From Lysobacteraceae bacterium NML08-0793 (GTDB lineage Bacteria > Pseudomonadota > Gammaproteobacteria > Xanthomonadales > Xanthomonadaceae): a stretch of 64,000 nt of DNA. Location of the stretch: assembly GCA_002798275.1 (NCBI GenBank), contig NWQR01000001.1, forward strand, positions 124,001 to 188,000. The letters are read 5' to 3'. Below, piece by piece: positions 50,545 to 57,751 of the stretch. The position numbers and the translations under genes are program-made. Position 1 is the first letter of the stretch. Each line of letters begins with the position of its first letter. Under the pieces are notes generated by a model that worked only from the letters and a program-made list of their open reading frames with translations, did not search any database and had not been told where the DNA came from.

Positions 50545-51153
50545 TCAGCCCACCACCGGATACATAATCTCCCCCCAATCATGCTCCGGGTTTTCTTCCA
50601 TCAGGCTGATAACACGCGGCACCAGTTCCAGCATCAAATTATTGGCATCGGCCAACTGCTGACGGTTCAAACGGCTGCCACAAGTTGCACCGCCATGCAC
50701 CAACTGATTGCGCAGCACATACAGGCGCGAAAGCACAATGTCATACACCTTGGCGGTATCCCCCGCCATCACTGCATCCATTGCATGCTTCTTGGCCGCT
50801 GCAAACTGCTGCTCCCATTTATTGCTGGCGTCATAGTCGCGCAACGCCTGCCAAAACGGCTGGAACACAAACTTGTTGTCAATCAGGCAACGTACTGGCC
50901 CAGTAAAACGCTGCATCACCAACGCATGCAGGCTGCGCCCAGTATCTACCTGCAACAAGCTATTGATAAAGGCGAGCATCCGCTTGCGCTCACTCTCACC
51001 CTCACCAAACTCCCGCGCATACGCGGCGTTCAACGCAATCCACAGAAAGATAAAGCAGCCATCCGGATCTGAGTCCCGCACCGCCTCTGCCTGCTTCAAC
51101 CAACTACGCGCCCGATGCAGACGGATACGAAAGTTTTCTTGTGCTCTGTCCAC
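50545..51153 (-). CDS. HEPN-like protein of accessory island
   Basis: The 202-residue, mostly helical protein carries RNQLVHGG (about residues 151-158), an R-X4-H motif in the context LSRLYVLRNQLVH. This is the hallmark of HEPN domains, many of which are ribonucleases in toxin-antitoxin and anti-phage systems. The N-terminal FIFLWIALNAAYA helix also fits the fold. It starts at GTG (51153) with AAAGAG upstream. It lies 78 bp beyond the LeoA-like stop, after a terminator, so it may be transcribed separately or by read-through. The family is not firmly identified. Confidence 0.7.
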   Translation of the reverse strand: MDRAQENFRIRLHRARSWLKQAEAVRDSDPDGCFIFLWIALNAAYAREFGEGESERKRMLAFINSLLQVDTGRSLHALVMQRFTGPVRCLIDNKFVFQPFWQALRDYDASNKWEQQFAAAKKHAMDAVMAGDTAKVYDIVLSRLYVLRNQLVHGGATCGSRLNRQQLADANNLMLELVPRVISLMEENPEHDWGEIMYPVVG

Positions 51154-51191
51154 TCTTTAAAAGTCCAATAGATCCAAAAAATTCAATCATG

Positions 51192-51227
51192 AAAAATGCT
51201 CCCCCTCATAAGAAGGAGAGCATTTTT
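51192..51227 (-). terminator. Terminator of the Leo-type operon
   Basis: AAAAATGCTC (51192-51201) and GAGCATTTTT (51218-51227) form a 10-bp stem around a 16-nt loop, with T tracts on both strands. It starts 4 nt past the LeoA-like stop. Confidence 0.85.
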
Positions 51228-51231
51228 TGAA

Positions 51232-52896
51232 TCAGGAAGTGAGTTGTCGGAACTCGCCCTCAATCACTTTCGCTTGGTCACGCCACTCCTTGAAAGCGTT
51301 TTGCTGGCCGAGCTTTCCTTCATACTCTCGCTGCAATTCTTCAAGACCGCCAAGCAGCCCTTGGAATCCCGGGAAGAAATCCCCTTCAAAAGCCTCTGAT
51401 TCCAGCCTACCCACCAATTCACGCCTCTGCTGTTCAAGGTTTGAAATAATTTCCAACTTTCCTTTCTCAAAAGCCTCACGCTTTTCAATATCTTTATAAG
51501 TACTCCAAGCATCCAGAGCAAGCCCCACGATAGGCAATGCACTATTTATGCCTTTTGCAAGATTTACTGCTCCCCATGGCTTGAACTTGAAGCTACTCCA
51601 GAAAATATCTCTAGCAGCCTTTATCGTATTGGCATTAATGATCTGACTCTTGGCAAGCCAATCCAGCCCCTGCCGCCCCATTGAAAGCATATGGTCATTA
51701 AAAACCGTAACATCCTCCCTCAGGCTAGTCTGGATACGAACCAATTCACCAGACATGGCTGCCGAACGCTCAGTCAGCCCTTTTTGGATATAGGCATTCA
51801 AAACTACGCCATCACTACCAATTTGCCTTTCAAAAACTTCGGCAATAGTCTCAAGACTAGCACCTCTTACCTGCAAAATAACATCCGCAAAGTGCTGAGC
51901 AACAAAATTACTCATGGCAGCCTTAGCTTTCTCTATTTCTTGCTTCGCCTCCACCATATCAAGTCTTGTGCGATCTACAGCTTTACCCAACCGCTCAACT
52001 TCATCATTCGCTTCTTTAAGCTTGCCCTCTGCCTCATAAATCTTGGGAACAAGCACATCAAGGATAATGCTTTTTCCTGCCGCGAGCGTCATTTTTTCAA
52101 GACCACCTTCAGAGCGAATCTTCCCTACGGTTGCATCCTGCAAAACAGACATATGCGAAAGCCGTTTGAACTCTTCTGGATTGGATACCCAATAATCAAT
52201 GCCCTTATCCCAAGGGTTTGCAGACACAGCAACGATGGAAAGTGCTTTCACTTCATCTGTGGAAAGCCTAAGCGTTTCCTCAAGGCGAGAGGTTACATTT
52301 TTCTTCTTGATGGAAAGGTGATGACTATAGTCGTCCTCATCCTCAACATCTGCCACCTTGTCAAAACGACTCAATACAAAGACTGTACGCGGCAGAAGGT
52401 TCAACTCTCGGAAAAGCCAGTTAAGCTCTTCGGCATGGCTTGCCTTGACCGGATTTTCCGAGTTCATCACATATAGCACCAAGTGCGCCTCACTCACATA
52501 CTTGCGAGTGATGTCCTTGTATTTTTCTGTCGTTTCGCCATCAGCACTGTGCTTTTCCTTATAACCATACAGCCCCGGCGTATCCACCAAGGTCAGCTCA
52601 TCATCAATCTGATAAACCACCACCTCATTGGAAGATTCCTCTTGGCTAATCTTCATATCGTCCCGCTTGCGACCAAGCCAAGCTGCTGCAATCGAGGTTT
52701 TCCCTTCTGAAAAACCACCAATCAAAGCAACTTTCAGCTTATCACTTCCAGCAAGGGAGTGATTCAGCTTTTCCTTGAGCGACGGGTCAATGACAACACC
52801 TGCCTTCTCGCCTTGCTCAAGAAATTCAAGAAGCCGCGCCTGAATGGCAGCTGCCTTTTCTTTTTGCTCTTTGAACTCAATTACAACATGACTCAT
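51232..52896 (-). CDS. leoA: LeoA-like dynamin-family GTPase
   Basis: The 554-residue protein resembles E. coli LeoA. The P-loop is GGFSEGKTS (residues 60-68), switch 2 is DTPGL (105-109), and the base-recognition region is VLSRFDKVAD. Helical bundles and a hydrophobic tip (about AVNLAKGINSALPIVGLALDAW) follow, as in bacterial dynamin-like proteins that remodel membranes. The ATG at 52896 overlaps the previous stop by one base (TGATG) and has AAAGGAGG 6 nt upstream, so the two GTPases are co-translated. LeoA with LeoBC makes up the Eleos anti-phage system. Base composition is AT-richer than the flanks. Confidence 0.85.
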   Translation of the reverse strand: MSHVVIEFKEQKEKAAAIQARLLEFLEQGEKAGVVIDPSLKEKLNHSLAGSDKLKVALIGGFSEGKTSIAAAWLGRKRDDMKISQEESSNEVVVYQIDDELTLVDTPGLYGYKEKHSADGETTEKYKDITRKYVSEAHLVLYVMNSENPVKASHAEELNWLFRELNLLPRTVFVLSRFDKVADVEDEDDYSHHLSIKKKNVTSRLEETLRLSTDEVKALSIVAVSANPWDKGIDYWVSNPEEFKRLSHMSVLQDATVGKIRSEGGLEKMTLAAGKSIILDVLVPKIYEAEGKLKEANDEVERLGKAVDRTRLDMVEAKQEIEKAKAAMSNFVAQHFADVILQVRGASLETIAEVFERQIGSDGVVLNAYIQKGLTERSAAMSGELVRIQTSLREDVTVFNDHMLSMGRQGLDWLAKSQIINANTIKAARDIFWSSFKFKPWGAVNLAKGINSALPIVGLALDAWSTYKDIEKREAFEKGKLEIISNLEQQRRELVGRLESEAFEGDFFPGFQGLLGGLEELQREYEGKLGQQNAFKEWRDQAKVIEGEFRQLTS

Positions 52897-55073
52897 CACA
52901 GGCCTCCTTTAAGCCTAATTTCCATTGAAATAGTTTCCAACCTTCCGGCTGATTCTTGCAACAGTGAAATAATTTTCTTTAACTGCTCCAAGGGCATCAT
53001 GTATGCATCCTCTACACGCGAAGCAACTTCTCTTGCCTGCTCATAGACAGAAGCCACGCCCTCATTGCAGCTCTCTAAAATTTTCTTGAAAGCCGCATCA
53101 ATATGCTTGTCCGCTTCTTTTTTCTGTTGAGACATCTTGTAATCATCAGAAAAAAATGACCAAACAGCCTTTCCAAGAGAAACAACAATCCCAATCGCAG
53201 CAACGGCAATATAAAACCCTCCCGTCGCAAAAGCCAAGGCAGCCCCCGAGCCAACAGCCCCCGCAATTGCCCAGTAGTCAATCCCACTTGCGATATTCAG
53301 ATTCAAACCAAATCTATTTTCAGCTTTGAGGTTGAAGTCAGAAATCACGCCACCCACATGCTCAGCATACTGCTCCGATATTCGCTCAATCTTTTTCTTA
53401 AGCTCCTCCTTGCGATTAACAACCCTGCTTCCAACATCAGAGCCAATTGATTCCACTTCACCCTCAAGCGCAGACTCCAGCCTGCACTTGAAATCATCAT
53501 TACTTACATTTAAATCAATAAAATCATATATTTCTTTCCTGACTTCTCGCTTTCTTGCTTCGACAACATCCGAAACATCAGAGCCAAGCCCTTGGCAAAA
53601 AGCTTGCACAGCAGACCTGACCTGAGAAACTGAATCTTTGTTCCTTTCAATCAGCGACAAGTGAAGCGGCTTGAGCCTCTCCACCACCTGCACATCAATG
53701 CCAGATTTGAATGCTGATACCGCATCATTTGCCTTATTAAAGTTTGATCGGAGAATTTTCTTCTCCACATCAAATAGCATGTCTTCTTTTATCTTGCCAA
53801 TCAGCCCCCTCATGCCGCTTTTGGAAAGAACTTGCTCTACTCCAATTTTCTCAGCAAACTTTGCACGTTGTTTAAAGCTACGGCTTCCGGGCGCAAAACA
53901 GTCTGTAGCAGCGAAGAAGGCAGGCCCTGCACCAACGTCAAGTCGCCCCCTATAGTTGCTGCCAAGCTGCTCTTTCATCACCCTTTCCAAAACATCAAGC
54001 GCCGCCTTTTCCCCTTCGTTTACAAGTGCACCATCAAGATGGGTCGGATTGTTTATCCGCTTGTTATAGATGGTATAGACTTCCGTTTGCGCTCCAAGGT
54101 GCTCCTTTATTTTCTCAATTGTCCCTTTGCCTTTGTCACCTTTTTCCGGCGGCTTGGTCTCGCTGGTCACATAGAAGACGACATGCGCCTTGCGCACCGC
54201 TTCCATGATTTCGCTAATCACTTCCTCTTCCTTGCCTTCAATACCAGGAACATCCAAAAGCACAAACTTTCGAGTGCCCACACTGAATTCATAACGACTG
54301 GTGTTACGAGTAAAGTCTGACTCACCATTACCGATAATTTTCCCATCTTCAAGCTGAGCAAGCTCTTCCATTGCTTTTGAAACTGCCGCAATACTTTCCT
54401 CTTCCCGGGCTATTTCAGAGCTCAACTTGGCCTTGCAGGCATCTTGCTCACTAATCACCTGTGCAGTTTCAGCCTCAAATGACTCCAAGCCTGCCAGTGA
54501 AGATTTCAATTGCACCTTCTCTGGAATCTTCCATATAAGCGAGATTAAACGCCTCCAAGCCGGATAGGCAGCAATCTTGTCTTCAATCTCCTTGACCTGC
54601 CTTTTCAGATTTTCCTTTTCAGCCTCTCGCGCCTTTCGGATAGCCTCGTTCTTCTCATCAAGGGTGGAAAGCTCTTCCTTTTTTACAACAAGCGCCTTCT
54701 TTGTCTCCTCCCATTTGCGGATACCGGCTTCATCCAGACCAATCCGGTCTCTGGTATCAATGAATAGACGCTGCTCCTCTTTCTTGGTCTGCTCCCCCAT
54801 CAAAATACGCAGGGTTTCTATGATGGTTGATTTACCGGCATTGGTTTCACCATAAAAGGCAATGGTGAGCGCCCCCCACTCCGCTGCCCTATCAAGCTCG
54901 GCAAGCACGCTATCACACACATCTTTTTCTTGCTCAAAGCTTTTCTTGGCATCTTCAATAGCGCTGGCAAGCTCCTCATCACTTGAACCCAAAGATTCAT
55001 CAAAAATCTTCAGCACTTCTTCCGTTTCATTACGGACACGCTGGTAGATTCCACTTGGCGAAAACTTTTCCAT
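52896..55073 (-). CDS. LeoBC-like dynamin-family GTPase
   Basis: The 725-residue protein has a P-loop GETNAGKST (residues 75-83) followed by a charged coiled-coil insertion (about 110-260, KKEELSTLDEKNEAIRKA). The switch 2-like LLDVPGIEGKEEE and TIYNKRINNP come next, then a long helical region. A glycine-rich membrane segment (about 594-636, SGAALAFATGGFYIAVAAIG) precedes a C-terminal helix bundle. This is the layout of membrane-inserting bacterial dynamins and of Eleos LeoBC. The start at 55073 (MEKFSPSG) has GGATGG upstream; longer frames start in AT-rich non-coding DNA. Confidence 0.82.
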   Translation of the reverse strand: MEKFSPSGIYQRVRNETEEVLKIFDESLGSSDEELASAIEDAKKSFEQEKDVCDSVLAELDRAAEWGALTIAFYGETNAGKSTIIETLRILMGEQTKKEEQRLFIDTRDRIGLDEAGIRKWEETKKALVVKKEELSTLDEKNEAIRKAREAEKENLKRQVKEIEDKIAAYPAWRRLISLIWKIPEKVQLKSSLAGLESFEAETAQVISEQDACKAKLSSEIAREEESIAAVSKAMEELAQLEDGKIIGNGESDFTRNTSRYEFSVGTRKFVLLDVPGIEGKEEEVISEIMEAVRKAHVVFYVTSETKPPEKGDKGKGTIEKIKEHLGAQTEVYTIYNKRINNPTHLDGALVNEGEKAALDVLERVMKEQLGSNYRGRLDVGAGPAFFAATDCFAPGSRSFKQRAKFAEKIGVEQVLSKSGMRGLIGKIKEDMLFDVEKKILRSNFNKANDAVSAFKSGIDVQVVERLKPLHLSLIERNKDSVSQVRSAVQAFCQGLGSDVSDVVEARKREVRKEIYDFIDLNVSNDDFKCRLESALEGEVESIGSDVGSRVVNRKEELKKKIERISEQYAEHVGGVISDFNLKAENRFGLNLNIASGIDYWAIAGAVGSGAALAFATGGFYIAVAAIGIVVSLGKAVWSFFSDDYKMSQQKKEADKHIDAAFKKILESCNEGVASVYEQAREVASRVEDAYMMPLEQLKKIISLLQESAGRLETISMEIRLKGGL

Positions 55074-55289
55074 TTTTACCATCCAAAATTTTACTTTACA
55101 TAACAAATAACAATTCAGACCACACTCGACCCTGAACCACCAAACCTCGGAAGCATTCCGGAAATACATGCGACCATCAAGGCACATCTACGACCCGCCC
55201 CAATAATCAGCGACTCTAAAATATCGAACAAGTCATCACAACCGAAGAAAAAAGATCATTAAATAGACCCATTTAAATTACCTCTAAAA
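55074..55289. other. AT-rich gap between AAA+ gene and LeoBC-like gene
   Basis: This 216-bp interval lies inside an otherwise tight minus-strand gene run. No gene or clear hairpin is seen. It may hold a separate promoter for the two GTPase genes. Confidence 0.5.
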
Positions 55290-56252
55290 TCAAGAAAAAC
55301 ACAATGCAGCACGCGCCGCACCAACTGAAGATGAAACTAAATTTGAGTACACCGACTTACCTACATTCGCTTTTGCTGCCTGCACATCTAAAATTACGCT
55401 TTCAATATCCTCCCAACGCAATACAGGGGAGTCTTGCTGCATCTGCATAGCTCTTGGCAAAGCCATCCGCATGACGGTTCTTAGCTCTCTGCCTGAAAAC
55501 CCTTCGGTCAGCTCTGCTGTTTTTTCCACAATCTCCTCTCGGCTCATCTCCTGAGAAAGCGGTATCCTAGGAACCAAGAAGCGCGACCAAATTGCTTGAC
55601 GTGCCTCTTTATCTGGCAGAGTAAACTCGACGTGATAACGGATACGGCTTACAAAAGCATCGTCATAGTTCTTGGCAAAATTGGTGGCAAATATCACCAC
55701 CCCCTCGAAACGCTCAAGCTCTATCAGCATGGTTGAGCGCATGGCATTGATTTCGTTATCAATACCTTGATTAACTGAGGACAGCCTAACTCCTAAGAGT
55801 GTATCCGCCTCGTCAAAGAACAATACTGCCCCGTCTGTGGCCGCTTGTTCAAAGGCTGCCGTAATGTTTTTTGAAGCCTCACCCAAAAATCTGCTTCCTA
55901 TATCAGAAATACCAAGATGGATATAAGGCATCCCCAACTCACCAGCAAGGGCCTCTGCGGCCAAAGTTTTTCCTACACCAGGCGGCCCATAGAAATTGAT
56001 AACCATGTTCCGCCCCAGCGGATCAACCTCATCAAATCCCCAATCACTATAGATAATTTTGTGATAACGCAATGCGCCAATTGCTTCATCTAGCATTTGT
56101 CGAGTTTTTGCAGTCAAAACCAAATCTTTACACAAAGATACTTTAGGCGTCCTAGTCTTGTACTTGGAAACAGAATTTGCCTTACTCAATTCATTATCCT
56201 CAAAAATATTTCTCAAGGCGGAGTTTTTTTTTAACTTACGAACCCTATTCAT
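55290..56252 (-). CDS. AAA+ ATPase of accessory island
   Basis: The 320-residue protein has one classic AAA domain: Walker A GPPGVGKT (89-96), Walker B VLFFDEAD (133-140), sensor-1 Asn in IFATN (about 191), arginine-finger candidates R203/R205 in VSRIRYH and GFSGRELRTV in the lid. The first 60 residues are basic with no recognised domain. The sequence is closest in style to the FtsH/Cdc48/spastin AAA group but has no protease or second ring. GGAAGGGG lies before the ATG. It overlaps the zinc-ribbon gene by 8 nt. Its substrate is unknown. Confidence 0.85.
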   Translation of the reverse strand: MNRVRKLKKNSALRNIFEDNELSKANSVSKYKTRTPKVSLCKDLVLTAKTRQMLDEAIGALRYHKIIYSDWGFDEVDPLGRNMVINFYGPPGVGKTLAAEALAGELGMPYIHLGISDIGSRFLGEASKNITAAFEQAATDGAVLFFDEADTLLGVRLSSVNQGIDNEINAMRSTMLIELERFEGVVIFATNFAKNYDDAFVSRIRYHVEFTLPDKEARQAIWSRFLVPRIPLSQEMSREEIVEKTAELTEGFSGRELRTVMRMALPRAMQMQQDSPVLRWEDIESVILDVQAAKANVGKSVYSNLVSSSVGAARAALCFS

Positions 56253-56433
56253 CCGTCGCCCCTTCCTTACACGCCTCATTTCTAACCGGAACAATCACAC
56301 ACCCTTCGGCTTTCATGGTCATGTCAGATTTGCATTTCGGGCATTTGGTCATCTTGAGTGCGGCTTTCAGTTCATTCACGATAAAAAGATGGCCGCAACG
56401 CAGGCATTGCCTGCGATTTTTGATAGGCATCAT
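56245..56433 (-). CDS. Small zinc-ribbon protein
   Basis: The 62-residue protein has CLRCG (Cys 10, 13) and CPKCK (Cys 31, 34), a four-Cys zinc ribbon, then an acidic C-terminus. AAGGAGG lies 7 nt before the ATG, a strong site for such a small gene. The stop overlaps the AAA+ start by 8 nt, so the two products are probably partners. The function is unknown; a substrate adaptor or nucleic-acid binder is possible. Confidence 0.8.
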   Translation of the reverse strand: MMPIKNRRQCLRCGHLFIVNELKAALKMTKCPKCKSDMTMKAEGCVIVPVRNEACKEGATDE

Positions 56434-56515
56434 GTTTTGCCTCCTTGTTGTGTATGAGCAAGGTTAGCCAGCACCTGCGACAAACCGTGTCGCATCATTG
56501 CGGAAAAGTTCCATT

Positions 56516-57469
56516 TCATGATGCCGCTGCCTCGCGGTGCATTTGGGTGATGCTTTCAGCCAGGTGTTGCGGGGCTTTCACTTTCACCCCTGCACCAAAG
56601 CCCATCAGCCACCAGCGCAGTTGGGCGCTATTGGTGACTGTGGCAATGATTTCTGTCCAATTCTCATCCACCGGGCTGCTTTGCTGGTCATAAGACAGCG
56701 GCGCTTCTTCAATATGGATGGCAAGCTCGCGGCGCATATGCAGGCGCAATTCAATTGGCTCGCCTTTGCTGAAGCCCGCGCTCACTTCTTCCATGATGTC
56801 GCGCAGCTGCGCCTCCGTGGCATTGGTTGCAGGACGGGGCAGTATTTCAGCCGCCTGTATGCGATGCAGGGCAAACAGGGTCAGCATGGGTTTGCCGTCG
56901 ATACGGGCGGCCAGATACAGCACTGCGCCACGCTGTATCAACCGTGCAGGATGAACCTGATGGCAACGGGCTGCTTCTGCGCCACGACGCAGGTATTGGA
57001 TTTGCAGTTGCTGGCCTTCATACAGGGCGGTATGGGTGGCCAGTAATACTTCTTGGGAAATCTCCGGGGCAATCAATGGTTGGCTGGCGCTGACCTGCAC
57101 CACTTTGCCGGGCCAGTGGGTTTTGCCGGGTTGGCTGCGTTGGCGCAGTGTGGTGCTGGCTTGCGCAAATAACGGGGTAAGCGCGTCATGCAGATTGGCC
57201 GGCAACAAGGCCTGTAAATGGGTTTGTGCGGTCAGCAGTACCACCGCCTGGCGGATGGACATGCCGGGGATGGCCAGTGGCTCTGCGTATCGGCTCCAGC
57301 TCCAGTGATAGGGTTTGCTGCTGTCATCGCATACCAAAGGAAAGCGTGCCGAAAGCTTTTCCAAGTCGCGCTCGATGGTACGGATACTGACGCAATATCC
57401 CTCCCCCACCAAATAGTGGTGAAGCTGCGGTGCGGTGATTTTTTCGTCGCGCCCAAGACGCGAAAGCAT
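56516..57469 (-). CDS. WYL-domain transcriptional regulator, probably phase-variable
   Basis: The 317-residue frame has an N-terminal winged HTH (ITAPQLHHYLVGEGYCVSIRTIERDLEKLSARFPL) and a WYL domain (about residues 130-210, VLYLAARIDGKPMLTLFALHRI). WYL regulators often repress defence operons and sense nucleic acid or nucleotides. The ATG at 57469 cuts off part of the first HTH helix. The same frame continues upstream without a start codon as ELDKTGNALERQLLM, which looks like real WYL N-terminus. The only ATG with a strong ribosome-binding site is at 57627, on the far side of nine 7-bp repeats and out of frame. Adding one unit (or losing two) would restore a 372- (or 365-) residue protein. 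Confidence 0.85.
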   Translation of the reverse strand: MLSRLGRDEKITAPQLHHYLVGEGYCVSIRTIERDLEKLSARFPLVCDDSSKPYHWSWSRYAEPLAIPGMSIRQAVVLLTAQTHLQALLPANLHDALTPLFAQASTTLRQRSQPGKTHWPGKVVQVSASQPLIAPEISQEVLLATHTALYEGQQLQIQYLRRGAEAARCHQVHPARLIQRGAVLYLAARIDGKPMLTLFALHRIQAAEILPRPATNATEAQLRDIMEEVSAGFSKGEPIELRLHMRRELAIHIEEAPLSYDQQSSPVDENWTEIIATVTNSAQLRWWLMGFGAGVKVKAPQHLAESITQMHREAAAS

Positions 57470-57534
57470 CAGTAGCTGGCGCTCCAGCGCATTGCCGGTT
57501 TTATCCAGCTCGCTGCTTTGCGTCTTGGGCGCTT

Positions 57535-57627
57535 TTACGGCGCGCCTAGGCGCTGTTCGCTGTTCGCTGTTCGCTGTTCGCTGTTCGCTGTTCGCTGTTC
57601 GCTGTTCGCTGTTCCTTCACCGGACAT
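57535..57627 (-). other. Out-of-frame start of the WYL gene (OFF-state peptide)
   Basis: ATG at 57627 follows AAAGGGGAGGGGGT. In the present sequence it reads M-S-G-E-G-T, then seven-residue repeats (ANSEQRT) through the 7-bp array, and stops at TAA 57537-57535 after 30 codons. In the frame of the regulator body, a TGA at 57619-57617 closes the way upstream. Confidence 0.75.
57552..57614 (+). repeat. Heptanucleotide tandem repeat, 9 perfect copies of GCTGTTC
   Basis: Nine identical 7-bp units run without a mismatch for 63 bp between the WYL gene and its best start codon. Seven is not a multiple of three, so each gain or loss of a unit shifts the frame. All three frames of the repeat itself are open on the minus strand. 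This is typical of slipped-strand contingency loci. Confidence 0.97.
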
Positions 57628-57678
57628 ACCCCCTCCCCTTTGTGCGCGAAATTATGCACAAAGGGGAGGCAATATGTC
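57623..57678. promoter_or_regulatory. Long inverted repeat carrying two opposed ribosome-binding sites
   Basis: CCTCCCCTTTGTGC (57632-57645) and GCACAAAGGGGAGG (57656-57669) are perfect inverted copies around a 10-bp spacer. After 3 unmatched bases on each side the symmetry resumes as GACATA/TATGTC. Each arm supplies AAAGGGGAGG followed by ATG, one on each strand (57627 minus, 57674 plus). It could be a regulator operator, an RNA hairpin masking both sites, or a short palindromic element. Confidence 0.7.
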
Positions 57679-57751
57679 TGTGCCCCAAGTCGCAATTTTT
57701 CCCGTATCGGGCATCTATGTTACGGGCGGGCAGCTTCTATACTTCCCGCCC

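Noticed and set aside
57552-57614. CRISPR array
   Set aside because: The repeat units are 7 bp and contiguous, without spacers; no cas genes occur in the window.
57518-57751. In-frame extension of queG through the 7-bp repeats (TTG at 57518)
   Set aside because: The extension reads repeated RCSLFAV with no homology and no start signal; the repeat is better explained as part of the regulator's 5' region.
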